Assembly (NCBI RefSeq): GCF_027409185.1
Contig: NC_084471.1
Span: 9,329,035 to 9,393,034, forward strand
Direction: 5' to 3'
DNA: 64,000 nucleotides
Source of the DNA: Cynocephalus volans
Taxonomy: Eukaryota > Chordata > Mammalia > Dermoptera > Cynocephalidae
Under the pieces are notes generated by a model that did no database searches, had not been told where the DNA came from, and was given only the letters and a program-made list of their open reading frames with translations. Position 1 is the first letter of the stretch. Each line of letters begins with the position of its first letter. Positions 25,501 to 34,870 of the stretch are shown in pieces. The position numbers and the translations under genes were made by a program.

Positions 25501-28500
25501 ACTGAGCAGAGAAAAGGTTTCCAATTCCTGCCGGAGATTGGAGAGAGGTGGGAAGAGATGAAAATTCCAGAACGATGCTCAGGATCCCATCAGCCAGGGT
25601 AGCAGAAGGCCCCCACAGGTGACTAGGGTCTGCGGTGCCCTCCAAAGTTCCCTGCCCCCAGGCCTGCCAGAAATCACCGTCCCTGTGTCTCTGGGTCAGA
25701 TTCAAGTGTTTTCTTCCTCCAACTTCAACCTGGTCAGAGGACCTCCACGTACACACTCTTACTGTGTGCCAGGCACTATGCTCAGTGCCATTGCAAACAC
25801 TTTCTCATTTTAATCCTCTCATGAGCCCTCGGAGGTGGGCATAAGTACCCCCATCTTCCAGATAAGGAAACCAAGGTATAGAGAGATGAACTAACTTGCT
25901 CAAGGTCATAGCAGAGACTCTAGAGCCATCTGCTTTCCCACATGCAGCTTCCTGGCACATGGTGGTACCAAATGAATACATGTGGATCTGAACTAGACAA
26001 AAAGATTCTGACATTTCAAATAAACACTGTATGGGATTATTTGAGAACATAAGGCTGAAGGACGCCGGTGTCAACTCAGGCCATCCCCAGGGGAGTTACG
26101 TTGGCCAGGGCATGGGGGGGGGTGAGTTTTAACAGCTGGTATCTAAGGTGAGCTAGAAGCGTTCACTGTTCTTTCCTTTTCTAAAAGATTTTGGTAGTCA
26201 TTCCAGGGCTTTCAGCCAACAGAGAGGAAGGTCACCTGCTGTCACTTTTCTCTGTCCTAACCTGGCCCTGGCCACCTGCATGCACCCTCCCCCTCCCTTC
26301 ACACCTCCTCAGCTCCACCCTACCCACCCCAGGGCTCAGAGCCCACTTACCTGGGGCCTCTTATATGCCTTCCGAACTCGCAGCCCGAGCTTCTGAGCCA
26401 GCTCCTGACCCAGCTGAGTGACAATTTCATCCTGGAGAAGGCAAGACACAGGGGGTGGGGGTTAGTCAGCTTGGGTTCACAAAACTGTGCTCCTGGACAC
26501 CTGTGCAGCCTTGCTAGAGGGAGCCACACTTACCCTAAGTGACAGACAAGAAAATGAGGCCCCACAAGGTTTTGGCTTTCCCAAGTCACACAGCTAGCAA
26601 GTGGTGGGGCTGGGACCATGGACCAATGCTTTTGTTTTTTCTCATATTTGTGGGAGGGCACAGAAATAATTTTGTTCTTATTTTAGTATTATCTTTTTAT
26701 TTATAAAATTCATCAAGTAATGGTGTCACTCTAGAAGGCTGAAATGCTGCAGAGAGAGCCAGTGCTCCCTGGATCCTCCCCAGCCTCACCTGAGGCTCCT
26801 CCCCAGAAGGAACCACACTTGCAGGTCTCACATGTTTCCTTACAGATCTTTTCTAGGAATACATGCACAGACCTATAAAGAATCCTGAGGATTGTCTGGT
26901 AGGGATTTTCTCTTTCTTTTTTGTACATAAGTGGGATCATATTATACCTACTGTTCTACAACTCACTTCTACCACCAAACAATGTCTTGGGACTCTTGGC
27001 AAGTGAGGATGTGTGGATCATGCACAGGGTTGTTATGAGGCCCAAAGGAGCAAGGGCGTGTGAAGTACCCATCCCTCCTGTCCCTGCCAACACTGTATTA
27101 CTGAGCCTGCACCATGTGCCCGGCACGAGCAAAGGGCCAGGGATCCCACAGTGAACAGGGCTGATGGTGGGGGCCCAGGCCTCGGGGGGATTCCAGTCTG
27201 AAAGGGAAGATAGTCAGCAGACAAAGAAATGGGTGACTAAAACTGGTCTGGGCCACAATGGGGCAAGGGGGCTGCCATAACATCCTGGGCATTTGTCCAT
27301 CTCATACTTCCTGATGAGCTCCTGGAGGCTGGGGTCTGGGTCTGAGTCACCTCTGGTCCCCAGTGCCCACATGGAGCAGGGGCTCAGTCAGTATTTGCCC
27401 AACAAGGACTGGAAAAAGGGGGATTCCCTAATGCACAGTAAGGAGGCCTTAACCTGGGCACTCCACTTGGGTAGTTTACTAGCCCTCACTGGGTACTGGC
27501 TTCCTGACCTGTGGTGGGGACCAAAGCTGCCCTGCCCTCCTCAGGAGCACCCAGAGGGACCTGGATATGGACCTGCTGTGGACATCAGGGGACCACTGTC
27601 GTAAAGAAAGGTTCTTTTTTTTGGTGGCTGGTTGAAGAAAGGCTCTTAATTGTGAACTAAACTGAATTAGGGAAGCAAGAAAAATAAGCAACAAGTGTAA
27701 TAACAGCTAATGTGTTCTGAACGTTGCTGTGTCTAGCCATAGTGCTAACTGCCTTGTACGGTTTTCTGATTCTATCCTCAGCACAGCCCTGGGATTCATG
27801 GTTATATTATCACCTCCATTTTACAGGGTTGCAAACCAGGTTCACGGAGGCTAAACCATGGCCAAGGTCACATAGCAAACCCAAAATTAGAACCCAAACA
27901 CAGGCCAGCTCCCCAGCACCAACATCCTTGACCACTGTGCACACTGCCTGCCCTCCGCTCTGTCCCCACAAATCCTTCTTGCCTCTTCCTGCTCTACTCA
28001 AGCCCACCTCCTCCAGGGAGGCTTCCTGACCACTCCTGTCCTCTCTGCCCTTCTTGGGCATTTACCCTTCTCCAAGACCTTTTATGCCATCATTTTGGGG
28101 ATAAATCAGAAAGGGCATTTTATAGATGTGGAGCAAATGTGCAGAGATAGGATGTGCTTTTTGCCCAAGATCATGCTGGGGGTCAGGGGTGGAGCCAGGT
28201 CTAGACCCCAGAGCTATTTCCATTTGTCTCCAGTGGGCCGTGGGTCCCTGAAGGCACAGATCTGGGCACTGTGTGGGCATTTAGTAAATACTTGTTAAGT
28301 GGATAAATAAATGGGGAGGGAAGACATGTGTCCACCTGTGACCAGGCCAGGGCTGCCTCACAGGCTGTCTTTAGTCATTTCCTATTGTCTCTTCCCCATC
28401 CAGTGACAGCCCCAACATCAGGACCCCAGCACAGGTGGCACCCCTTTTAATCCTCATGGCAACCCTGTACTCAGATGGTAGAGGTTAAGAGCACTGATTC

Positions 28501-31500
28501 TGGATTCAGATCTGAACACTTCCTGGGTTCAGATCTTAGCTCTGCCACACCCTAGCTGTTGTGATCTTGAGTAAGTTTCTTTATCTCCATGCTTCCAGTC
28601 TCCTCATCTTTAAAGTGGGGATAATTCAGACTGGCCAGTTAGCTCAATTGGTTAGAGTGTGGTGCTGATAACATCATGATCCAGGGTTCACCCTGTACCG
28701 GCCAGCTGCCAAAAAAACCAAACCAAAACAAAAAATAGAATGTGGATAATGACAGTATCTACCTCCTAGGGTTGTTGCAAGCGTTGAGTAAATTAATCCA
28801 CACAAGGCATTTTTAGCAGTGCCTGGCACAGTCAGAGCTGAGAGATGTTCACTAGTGTGCATGTCAGTGTCTGCCACAGAGAGGGAAACTGAGGCTCAGA
28901 AAGGTGTGGTGGCTTGGCCCAAGCGAGGCGGCACAGAGGGTGTGCAGCCTGGACGAGGAGGCAGCCTGCGAGGATGCAGAGCACACTCACGTGGGGTAGG
29001 GCAAGGGAGCAGTGGCTGCTGCACTCATAGGCCTCCTTGTGGCGTCCCAGCTCGTTGAGGGCGCGTGCCTTGCGGAACAGCGCCCGGATGTTCTCACTGT
29101 CCAGCCCCAGCGCCTTCTCGCTGTCCTCTAGCGCTTTCTCGTACAGTCCCTGTGAGAGAGAAGCCAGCGGCCCACTGCTCAGCGCCTGTTACCCTCTCTC
29201 GCCCAGGCCTCCTGGCCCACCTAGGACTGAACAGCAGCCTCTGTTGCCTGCAGAGCTGGAGGAGCTGGAGGCTGGGGTCGGGGATGGGCTCGAGAGGTCC
29301 AGGAGGGAAGGCAGGAAGTGCTCTGCTGTTCAGACTCCGATCAGGGCTGCAGGTGCTATAGCAATGAGCATGTCTACTTCCACAGCTGCCTCCAGTGCAG
29401 AACATCATGAGCTGACAGTAACAATGACACCTCTGAGAAGAGGCGGAACCGTGAAGGCAGCTCTGTGTACAGAACAGCATGAAGGTTAACCTCTCAGGCA
29501 TCTGGAGACTCACTTATCCAGAAGAGTCCACCCTGGACTGCAGAGGTGTTGCTGGATCCTCTGGAGAGCTTACAGCAGAGCCTCCCACAGGATCTGATAA
29601 ATGACTGCGTCTGGGCAAGCAGGACAGGGGAGAGGAGGAGGAGGAGGAAGAGACTGGAAGTCTGGAGAGATACAGTGAGGAGGTTGAGGAGGGGGGAGGC
29701 CAGGAGAGAGGAGCAGGAGAAGTCAGACTCCCAGATTCCCAGGGTATAACTTAATTTACCTGGGAAGGGGCTAGGACATCAGTGTGGTTTCTGTTAACAC
29801 TTTTCATTATGCATCAGTACTTTTATGAGCTCTCCAGGTGAGCCTGCAGTGCAGCTAGGATTGAGAGCCACAGAATAGGTTGTGCGATTCAGATAGGAGG
29901 AGGAGGAGGAGGCCAGCCCTGATCCTACAGGCTTACCAGGGTACAGGCCGGCTTTGGCTGGGCATCCAGGGGGACATGGGGACCAGGGCAGAGGTGGATG
30001 AGAGGAAGGGAGGGTGTGGGGCTCACCATGGTGAAGTAGCAGGCAGCCCTGTTGACATGCAGCTTGCACAGCAGCTCCCGGGGCAGGGCCACCTGGTCGG
30101 AGGCAGCGTAGTCAGCCACATTCAGCCCCTCCATGTACTGCACAAGGGCCTGCTTATAGTCCTTCTCCCGGAACAAATCATTGCCTTCAGCAAACAGATT
30201 CTGCACCAGCTTGAGCAGAAAGGCCTGTCGAGGGCAAGGTGTATAGGGAACTCAGGGGTCTTCTTCATCCAGCCCCCTCCCTGGCACCAGCCCCCATGAC
30301 CCTCTCTCCTGGAGACCCCCGCCCTTCACCTTCACCCAGCCCAGACGCTGACACTCACTTCATATTCTTCTTGCTTTAGGGGTAGTGTTGACCTAGAAGG
30401 AAAAGAGAGGGAAACAAACAAGGTCTGGCTGAGCCCAGGGGTCCCAGCCTTACAGAGACCCCAGGAGCCAGAGCTGCTGGCCAGAGGTCATGCCATGAGT
30501 AGGCTCCCCCAACTCAGACCTCAGATGTCATCTTGTGGATTGGGGTGAGTGGACAGCAGTTTACTCCCTAAATTATCGCCAAGCCGGCCTCCTGTTTCTG
30601 ACGGAAGGCCTTGCATTCTCCTCAGGGCCTGACAGCCAGGCTTTCCCAGGTGCAGATGCTGAGAAAGAGCAGACCAAGGGGGCCGGCCCATGGCTCATTC
30701 GGGAAAGTGTGGTGCTGATAACACCAAGGCCATGGGTTTGGATCCCACAGAGGGATGGCCGGTTAGCTCACTCGGTGAGCATGGTGCTGACAACACCAAG
30801 CCAAGAGTTAAGATCCCCTTACTGGTCATGATTTTTTTTTTTTTAAAAAGAGCAGACCAACTCCAGCTCCAGACCTAGCTCCCGGCAACCATCCTCTGCC
30901 TAAGAAATCAGTCCCCCCACAAGGAGGGCAGGCATTCCAAATCCTTTCTAAGTTACATGAGGGGGTGGGTGGAGAAGCCAAGGTTGGGCCTAGGAGGCCC
31001 CAGGGCTGGAAAAGGGCAAAAAGAGGCAAATCAGACTCTGCCAAGGCAGGGCCGATGAAGGTCTAGCTGCAGCTCAACTCCAGGAGAGGGGCCAGCATAG
31101 GGGCTCCTGTAGCAGGAGTGGTGGGGACAGGAGTGGCAGGAAATGGCAGGAGCACTGTCAAGAAATGAACGCCTAAACTGGGCCTTGGGAATGACCTCAC
31201 CCTCACCCAGCCAAATCTGTGATTGCAGCCCACAGGAGGCACCAGGGGTCCCCCTCAGGCCTCCCTAGCTCGGGAGTGTCTGCTCTTCTCCTGTCCACTC
31301 CCACAAAACACACACGCCCCAGCCAATGTCAGGTACGCTCACAGCCTGTCAGCCCTGCCCGCCAGACTCAACAAATTAGGTGGGTTCTGGGCTCCTTCTC
31401 GTCTCCGGTGGCTAAGTAAGGTCAGCTCGGTATGGGAGAAAGCATCAGCCCAGGAGAACCGAGGCACACCTGTCAGCCTAAATGGCTGAGTTTGAAAGGA

Positions 31501-32448
31501 AGCTGTGGTTTGTCTCCTGATCCCTCATTTCATGGAGGGGAAAACAGGCACTCAGAGTGGGGCAGAGACCTGCCCAAGGTCACACAGCAGGTCAGCATCA
31601 GAGGCAAGGAGCAAGAGTGGGGCCATGAAGCCTGTACATCATAATCATCGTGTGCCTCTGAGGATCTATTTAGGAGAGATAAAAGAAAAAGGTTAGTAAA
31701 AATATTTTGCCTGAGGCTGGCTGTTTAACTTAGTTGGTTAGAATGCAGCCTTATAACACCAAGGTCACGGGTTCGGATCCCTGTACTGGCCAGCTGTGCA
31801 AAACAACAACAACAATAATAATTTTGTGTGTAAAGAAAAAAATGAAAACACAAACATGGCATGTGGGTGCTGGGAGGCATATAATAGAAAGAAACCTGGG
31901 GTTTGGATTCAGGCAGACCTGGGTTAAAATACTGTCACTCAATAGCTGTGTGACCTTAAGCAAGTTTCTTAATCTCTCTGAGCCTCTCTGAGCAGAAATA
32001 AGGCCACCTATTTTACTAGGCTGTTGTAAAGATTAAAAAGATGCTGGATGTAAAAGACCCTGCATGGAGCCTGAGAGATAATAAGCGCTCAGTAAGTGAG
32101 GACTATTGATTTGTTAGAAGAGAATTAATGGGAGTGTATGTGCAAATGTAGAGGGTAAGGGTAGAATGATGTACTGCACAAGACTGAAGGGTAACCAGTG
32201 TCAGGGGGCATGCATGCTGGTGGAGTTCGAGGCCCCTGCCATGCCAGCCCCCTCCTAGCCCATCCCACCTTCCCACACCCCAATGCACACAGGGCCTGAA
32301 CAGCAAAGACTTAGGGAGAAAGAAAAGGGAGAACTGGGGACTGTGTGGCTTTGGAAGGACCCACCCCTGCCTGGCCTGCCCAGCCACATGCTTACTGAAT
32401 GAACTGCAGCCCCTTCTCGATGTCCGCCTTCCGTTTCTGCCTCTCCAT
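4291..32448 (-). CDS. ZC3H7B: ZC3H7B (RoXaN), zinc finger CCCH-type containing 7B; full coding span, 22 coding exons
   Basis: Joining the 22 exons listed below gives 2931 coding bases, or 976 residues plus stop, against about 977 in human. Three TPR repeats occupy about residues 37-149. A linker of about 180-400 is rich in Pro, Leu and acidic residues and carries LD-like motifs (LDTLLDSL at 266-273). CCCH fingers have cysteines at 486/495/501, 618/626/632, 761/770/776 and 893/902/908. A U1/matrin-like C2H2 finger has C845, C848, H861 and H867. The family binds RNA. Known work links ZC3H7B to rotavirus NSP3 and eIF4G (hence RoXaN), and ZC3H7A/B to pre-miRNA hairpins containing ATA(A/T). Every intron is GT-AG and phases agree, with no frameshift or premature stop, so the gene looks intact. 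The paralogue ZC3H7A is the main alternative, but the exon sequences match my memory of ZC3H7B closely. Confidence 0.97.
4945..5108 (-). CDS. ZC3H7B: ZC3H7B exon 22: C2H2 finger and first Cys of CCCH4
   Basis: Encodes residues 841-894 plus two bases of 895. The C2H2 finger has spacing C-x2-C-x12-H-x5-H (845, 848, 861, 867). C893 starts the last CCCH finger. The donor reads GTGCTG, which departs from the GTRAGT consensus at +3 to +6. Confidence 0.96.
5253..5386 (-). CDS. ZC3H7B: ZC3H7B exon 21
   Basis: Encodes residues 797-840, a hydrophilic linker between CCCH3 and the C2H2 finger. GT-AG borders; the donor follows the codon for M840. Confidence 0.96.
5676..5784 (-). CDS. ZC3H7B: ZC3H7B exon 20: CCCH finger 3
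   Basis: Encodes residues 760-795. It contains C761, C770, C776 and H780 (C-x8-C-x5-C-x3-H) and the following conserved W788. Confidence 0.97.
5888..5993 (-). CDS. ZC3H7B: ZC3H7B exon 19
   Basis: Encodes residues 725-759, a basic segment with W742 and the R-P-x-P pattern that also precedes CCCH1. Phase matches the split Cys724 codon of exon 18. Confidence 0.96.
6158..6291 (-). CDS. ZC3H7B: ZC3H7B exon 18: CxxC module 3
   Basis: Encodes residues 680-723 and two bases of Cys724. C698-x2-C701, with C717 and H723 after them, looks like a degenerate zinc finger preceding CCCH3. Confidence 0.96.
6540..6830 (+). repeat. L2 LINE 3' fragment
   Basis: The segment around 6630-6760 has the L2 signature of a CTGTTCCTTCTGCCTGGAAT-like block, then a CTCAGCTCAAGTACCACCTC-like block and a CTTCCCTGG run. 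It lies in intron 17 and is old and diverged. Confidence 0.6.
8907..9008 (+). mobile_element. CYN-type tRNA-Ile SINE, monomer
   Basis: tRNA-like A box and B box, then a CCA-like end and a run of A. It is flanked by a perfect 13-bp target-site duplication, gtcatcaaagttt (8894-8906 and 9009-9021). Confidence 0.9.
9437..9515 (+). repeat. TG/CA microsatellite region
   Basis: A TG-rich part is followed by a CA-rich part (9478-9515), so the two halves can pair as an imperfect hairpin. Confidence 0.8.
9694..9779 (-). CDS. ZC3H7B: ZC3H7B exon 17
   Basis: Encodes part of G651 and residues 652-679, a helical linker between zinc modules 2 and 3. Acceptor AG lies at 9780-9781 and donor GTAAGG follows. 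Confidence 0.96.
10340..11470 (+). repeat. L2 LINE fragment, long
   Basis: The stretch follows L2 from its internal ORF2 end (the CAGCAGCCGGAGCGA and GATCAGATCATA region) to the CTTGCTGTTCCCTCTGCC block near 11220. A 25-bp triplication interrupts it at 10997-11070. Confidence 0.6.
10997..11070 (+). repeat. Three tandem copies of a 25-bp unit
   Basis: Units start at 10997, 11022 and 11047. Each carries a TTTAG...AATCCC core. Copies 1 and 2 differ at two positions. Confidence 0.85.
12076..12257 (-). CDS. ZC3H7B: ZC3H7B exon 16: CCCH finger 2
   Basis: Encodes residues 591-650 with split codons at both ends. C618-x7-C626-x5-C632-x3-H636, then W644 at C632+12. Confidence 0.97.
13294..13394 (-). 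CDS. ZC3H7B: ZC3H7B exon 15: CxxC module 2
   Basis: Encodes residues 557-589 and two bases of K590. C558 pairs with C555 of exon 14 to make a CxxC. C577 and H584 follow as likely zinc ligands. Confidence 0.96.
13655..13795 (+). repeat. MIR SINE fragment
   Basis: Contains the MIR core CTCAGTTTCCTCAACTG and GGGGATAA blocks, so it is an ancient copy in plus orientation. Confidence 0.6.
14313..14493 (-). mobile_element. CYN-type SINE, dimer
   Basis: Two tRNA-Ile-like halves in minus orientation with poly(A) on the left. An 11-bp duplication, tgcacagactg, flanks it at 14302-14312 and 14494-14504. Confidence 0.92.
14711..14806 (-). mobile_element. CYN-type SINE, monomer
   Basis: A single tRNA-like unit in reverse orientation. 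Its left end is a T run; a short duplication starting atgattt occurs on both sides (14701 and 14807). Confidence 0.85.
15036..15241 (-). CDS. ZC3H7B: ZC3H7B exon 14: most of CCCH finger 1
   Basis: Encodes D488 (split codon) to E556. C495, C501 and H506 complete CCCH1, where the histidine is one residue later than usual (C-x4-H). W513 follows at C501+12. The exon ends with C555 of the next CxxC. Confidence 0.97.
15870..16350 (-). repeat. L2 LINE fragment (reverse)
   Basis: Resembles the reverse complement of L2 around its GGGAAGCCACTGG / GAGTGACATGATC region (16160-16225). Weakly conserved. Confidence 0.45.
16953..17114 (-). CDS. ZC3H7B: ZC3H7B exon 13
   Basis: Encodes residues 435-487 with split codons at both ends. 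It carries H448 and C450 (possible ligands of module 1), W467, the R-P-R-P segment and C486, the first cysteine of CCCH1. Confidence 0.96.
17573..17672 (-). CDS. ZC3H7B: ZC3H7B exon 12: CxxC module 1
   Basis: Encodes residues 401-433 and the first base of G434. C426-x2-C429 opens the first zinc module. Confidence 0.96.
18419..18477 (-). CDS. ZC3H7B: ZC3H7B exon 11
   Basis: A 59-bp exon encoding E381 (split) to S400, a Pro/Ser-rich polar linker. Donor is GTGAGTAA. Confidence 0.95.
18560..19060 (+). repeat. L2 LINE fragment
   Basis: Contains L2-like blocks such as GCTTAAACCTTTCGAGGCTC and a CTCCCTCTGCCTGG block near 18850. Ancient. Confidence 0.5.
19439..19760 (-). CDS. ZC3H7B: ZC3H7B exon 10: Pro/Leu-rich region with LD-like motifs
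   Basis: The largest coding exon (322 bp), encoding residues 274-380 and the first base of E381. It is proline- and leucine-rich with LDPLDLL at 347-353 and LDALDSF near 361, resembling paxillin LD motifs. It is probably disordered. Confidence 0.97.
20078..20271 (-). CDS. ZC3H7B: ZC3H7B exon 9: LD motif
   Basis: Encodes residues 209-273. It ends in LDTLLDSL (266-273), which fits the LDxLLxxL motif described in RoXaN. An earlier LDLLAPL lies at 234-240. Acidic and Ser-rich between them. Confidence 0.97.
20896..20938 (-). CDS. ZC3H7B: ZC3H7B exon 8
   Basis: A 43-bp microexon-like segment encoding residues 195-208 and one base of D209. Its phase requires both neighbours. Confidence 0.95.
21440..21625 (+). 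repeat. MIR SINE fragment
   Basis: MIR-like from GGAACTGTTTCCC through TTGTAAAGAGCTTAGAATAG and CCTGGTACATAG, in the long intron between exons 7 and 8. Confidence 0.65.
22475..22700 (-). repeat. MIR SINE fragment (reverse)
   Basis: Reverse MIR pattern with AAGGAAGCTGAGGCTCTGAG followed by a tract that matches the AGCTGGGATTTGAACC region. Confidence 0.6.
23630..24030 (+). repeat. L2 LINE 3' end
   Basis: Follows L2 from CCTCAGGACCTTTGCACGTA through GGACTGTGAGTTATTTTAGG to the AGAGCCTGGCACACA end. Confidence 0.65.
24120..24147 (+). repeat. (CATT)n simple repeat
   Basis: Six to seven tandem CATT units, a typical tail of L2/MIR 3' ends. Confidence 0.85.
25471..25527 (-). CDS. ZC3H7B: ZC3H7B exon 7
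   Basis: A 57-bp in-frame exon encoding residues 176-194, a linker after the TPR region. Both borders are phase 0, so skipping would keep the frame. Confidence 0.95.
25765..25965 (-). repeat. MIR SINE fragment (reverse)
   Basis: Reverse MIR: TGTGTGCCAGGCACTATGCT, then AGATAAGGAAACCAAGGTAT and CTTGCTCAAGGTCA. Confidence 0.7.
26351..26431 (-). CDS. ZC3H7B: ZC3H7B exon 6
   Basis: An 81-bp phase-0 exon encoding residues 149-175, a basic amphipathic helix capping the TPR region. Confidence 0.96.
27080..27250 (-). repeat. L2 LINE fragment (reverse)
   Basis: Reverse L2 pattern: TGTGCCCGGCACGAG, CCCACAGTGAACAGG and a GGAAGATAGTCAGCAGACAA block. Confidence 0.5.
27295..27415 (+). repeat. L2 LINE 3' end
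   Basis: Resembles the L2 3' end: GATGAGCTCCTGGAGGCTGG, CCCCAGTGCCCACA and CTCAGTCAGTATTTGCCCAA. Confidence 0.55.
27617..27634 (-). mobile_element. Tiny 5'-truncated CYN fragment
   Basis: Only the last bases of a CYN monomer (CCAGCCACC on the minus strand) and its A tail remain. Near-identical flanks, aaagaaaggttct and gaagaaaggctct, at 27603-27615 and 27634-27646 support a target-site duplication. Confidence 0.6.
27690..27905 (-). repeat. MIR SINE fragment (reverse)
   Basis: Reverse MIR with CCTCCATTTTACAGGGTTGC, then AAGGTCACATAGCAAACCC. Confidence 0.6.
28478..28835 (+). repeat. MIR SINE split by a CYN monomer
   Basis: MIR runs from GGTAGAGGTTAAGAGCACTG to GTGGGGATAATTCAGA. It resumes after the insertion at GTGGATAATGACAGTATCTA and ends at AGTGCCTGGCACAG. 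Confidence 0.8.
28631..28736 (+). mobile_element. CYN-type SINE, monomer, inside a MIR
   Basis: Begins CTGGCCAGTTAGCTCAATTG, close to a tRNA-Ile 5' half, and ends in an interrupted A-rich tail. The GTGG(GG)ATAAT sequence flanks both sides. Confidence 0.88.
28991..29149 (-). CDS. ZC3H7B: ZC3H7B exon 5: TPR 2-3
   Basis: Encodes residues 96-148. The pattern GLYEKALEDSEKAL and later ALFRKARALNELGRHKEA fits TPR helices A and B. Phase 0 at both ends. Confidence 0.97.
30027..30224 (-). CDS. ZC3H7B: ZC3H7B exon 4: TPR 1-2
   Basis: Encodes residues 30-95. NLFAEGNDLFREKDYKQAL is a textbook TPR A-helix, and VNRAACYFTM starts the second repeat. Phase 0 at both ends. Confidence 0.98.
30359..30392 (-). 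CDS. ZC3H7B: ZC3H7B exon 3
   Basis: A 34-bp exon encoding the end of Q18 through E29. Acceptor CTTCTAG and donor GTGAGTG are strong. It was found by requiring frame continuity between exons 2 and 4. Confidence 0.95.
30678..30846 (+). mobile_element. CYN-type SINE, dimer
   Basis: Two tRNA-like halves; the tail is T-rich then A. A 14-bp duplication, aaagagcagaccaa, flanks it (30664-30677 and 30847-30860). Confidence 0.93.
31714..31821 (+). mobile_element. CYN-type SINE, monomer
   Basis: tRNA-Ile-like unit with B box GGTTCGGATCC and a CAA/AAT-rich tail. Flanked by aatattttg-like sequences. Confidence 0.85.
31900..32105 (+). repeat. MIR SINE
   Basis: Good MIR match: CAATAGCTGTGTGACCTTAA, AGTTTCTTAATCTCTCTGAG and ATAAGCGCTCAGTAAG. 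Confidence 0.75.
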
Positions 32449-32454
32449 CAGTCT
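32396..32454 (-). CDS. ZC3H7B: ZC3H7B exon 2 with start codon
   Basis: The exon spans 59 bp after acceptor CCCCCAG. The first ATG, at 32446-32448, opens a basic N-terminus (MERQKRKADIEKG). The Kozak context has G at +4 but not a purine at -3. Six bases of 5' UTR are in this exon. I chose this start because it is the first ATG in the exon and matches the known protein. Confidence 0.96.
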
Positions 32455-33394
32455 CTGGGGGAGAAAGCAAGTCCATCTGTCAGTCCACAGGGCCCGGGTC
32501 TCTGTCCCCTCACCCCGCTGTGTGGCCATGTAGGTGGGTGCTCTTTCACGCCTACTCTCACCCCCTTTCACAGGTGGGGAGGGGCCCCTGAGGACAATGA
32601 CTTGTGTCAGGGTCTACGCAGACCATCTGACTCAGACCACACCACTGCCTCCATGGCCACATCCCACTGGACTCCGAGTTTGTGTGGGTGGTGCCTTCAA
32701 TGGGCAAGGAGCCACAAGGAGGCCACCTGCCCTTTCCCACACATGGCTTGGGCTATAATACTGTATGGGACACTCTCAAGTTCAAGGGAAAAACATTGTT
32801 TTACCATCAAACTCAGTAATCTGTGCTGCTGCCAGGAAGAAGTGACACAGAAAATGCAAAATGATGGCCAATGATTACAGTGACAATAGAGCACCACGCA
32901 CCTGGCCACATGCATCGCATAAGGATCTTGTTGACTCTTTTCAACAGTGTTGTAAGGTGGGTGTCATTTGATCCTCATTTTACTAAGGAGGACACTGAAG
33001 CTTGGGGAGCCCAAGTCATGAGCTGGCATGTGGCTGAGGCAGGATTTGAACCCAGGACATGCCTCCTTTCACCCCACCTGTGCATCGTTGGTAATCTCTG
33101 GTGATGGCTGCTCAGGGAGGATGCCAGGCAACAGATGGCCACAGTGCATACATCTCATCTGTGCCCAGCCAGGATGTGAAGCCTGGCCCAAGGAAGGCCT
33201 CTGGACCTGGGGGCCATCCCAGCCACAGCTTCCTCCCTCCCTCCACAGCCCACCAGCCATTGGACAGTCCTCACCGTTCAGACCACAAGAGGTCCATGCT
33301 GGGCTGCCCTCAGGGAGCTTTCAGGCTGGCAGATAATCCAGTCTTTGTATTTATGAGGCATTGACACATGCCCACATCACATGCTTGCCCTCGA

Positions 33395-33580
33395 GGTCAG
33401 GGCTGTGGACTGAGACCTGGGTGTGAATCCCAGCGTTCACACTTTCTATGTGACTTTGGGTCTCCATCTCCTGAGGGGGAAAATGGGCTAATGGCAGCTG
33501 CTGCACACTGGCTGTCATGAGGGCTCAGGAGACAATATGTGCAGAGCACCTGGCACAGACAACAGTCAACAACTGTGGCA
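33395..33580 (+). repeat. MIR SINE fragment
   Basis: MIR-like: ACCTGGGTGTGAATCCCAGC, TATGTGACTTTGGG and AGAGCACCTGGCACAGA. Confidence 0.6.
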
Positions 33581-33589
33581 AAACATGTC

Positions 33590-34000
33590 ATCCAACTCTG
33601 CTCCTCCCTCTTGCTCTGCCAGTGTTTCCTGGGACAGACACAACCACTACGATCCTGTCCTTGTGCAGGAGGCCTGCAGTGATGGCCCTGGGCTGCTGGC
33701 CCTTGGCAAGCAAGCCTCTCAGCTTGTCTCTCCATCCTCGCCTTTCCTGTCTGAAACAAGCCCCTCTTCATCCTCATGCACCACTCCAGTCCCCCAGCCA
33801 CAACAGGCCACCGGTGGTTTTCCTGCCTCCTGGCCTTTGTTCTTGTGGGTCCTTCCACCTAGGCAGCCAAGCTCCTCCCCGTCCTGTGAGTGAAATTCAA
33901 TCCATGCTTCAAAGCCTGCCTCATCCACCAAGTCTCTCCTGATTCCTTCAACTGGGATCATTCCCAAGTGCACTCATTCATCTGATGTTTACCAGGAGCC
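33590..34000 (+). repeat. L2-like LINE fragment
   Basis: Pyrimidine-rich stretch with L2 3' end similarity (CAAAGCCTGCCTCATCCACC, TCTCCTGATTCCTTCAACTG). Diverged. Confidence 0.4.
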
Positions 34001-34870
34001 TGGGGAGCCATGATGGGTCAGACCCAGCCCTTGCCCTGGAAGAGCTGCTAATCCAGCAGGGGAGACAGGGCACACCAGGTACTGCACAGTGTGGCCTAGC
34101 ACCAGTCAGGGAAGATGCAGGAGGGGAGAAGCCCCCTGCGAGCCTGACCACCGGAACCACAGGGCACGGCCACGGCCGATGGTCACCAAGCCCCGCTATT
34201 TTGACCTGGGTCACAAGCCAGCCTCCACTTTCTCCACTGCCTGGCCATGTCACCTATCCCCAGACTGGGCCAGCCTCCTCCCTGCCCCCCAAGGACAGCA
34301 TGGGGGTCTTTCACATCCACAGACCAGACCCTGTCCTTCCCCATCTAGAGCCTCTGATGACTCTCTTTACCTTTGACTGATCAAAATTCCCCCCACGTCT
34401 ATACTGGCTTCCACCATGAGGGAGCAATGGCCCTATTACCCTCTCAAAGCCCTGCTCAGCCCATGGTTCTCTCAGAAAACCACCGCAGTCAGAGAGAAAT
34501 GTTTCCATGTCAGTCTTCCAGCCCTGAAGTCTGAGCGGACTTAACAGTTACAATCATTGACCACAACCACCCGAGCAGTAATTCCCAAAAAGTCTGAATC
34601 TGATGCCAAGCGATAAACATTTCCTGCTCCAGGAGGTATGAATGCTCCTCACGCAGCCCGGCCATTTATCCACCTCTCTGACCTCCTTGACTGACTGGCT
34701 GTGTGACCCTAAGCAGGTTACTCTACCTCCCTGGGCTGCAGTTTCCTTTTTTGTAAAACGAGGAAGAGAAACAGTGCCTGTTGGCAGGATTAACACATAG
34801 GAAGTCCTCATTCCAGGGCTTGGTCCATAGTGGACCCTTAAGAAGTGGTGGCTATTAGTAAGTACATCAG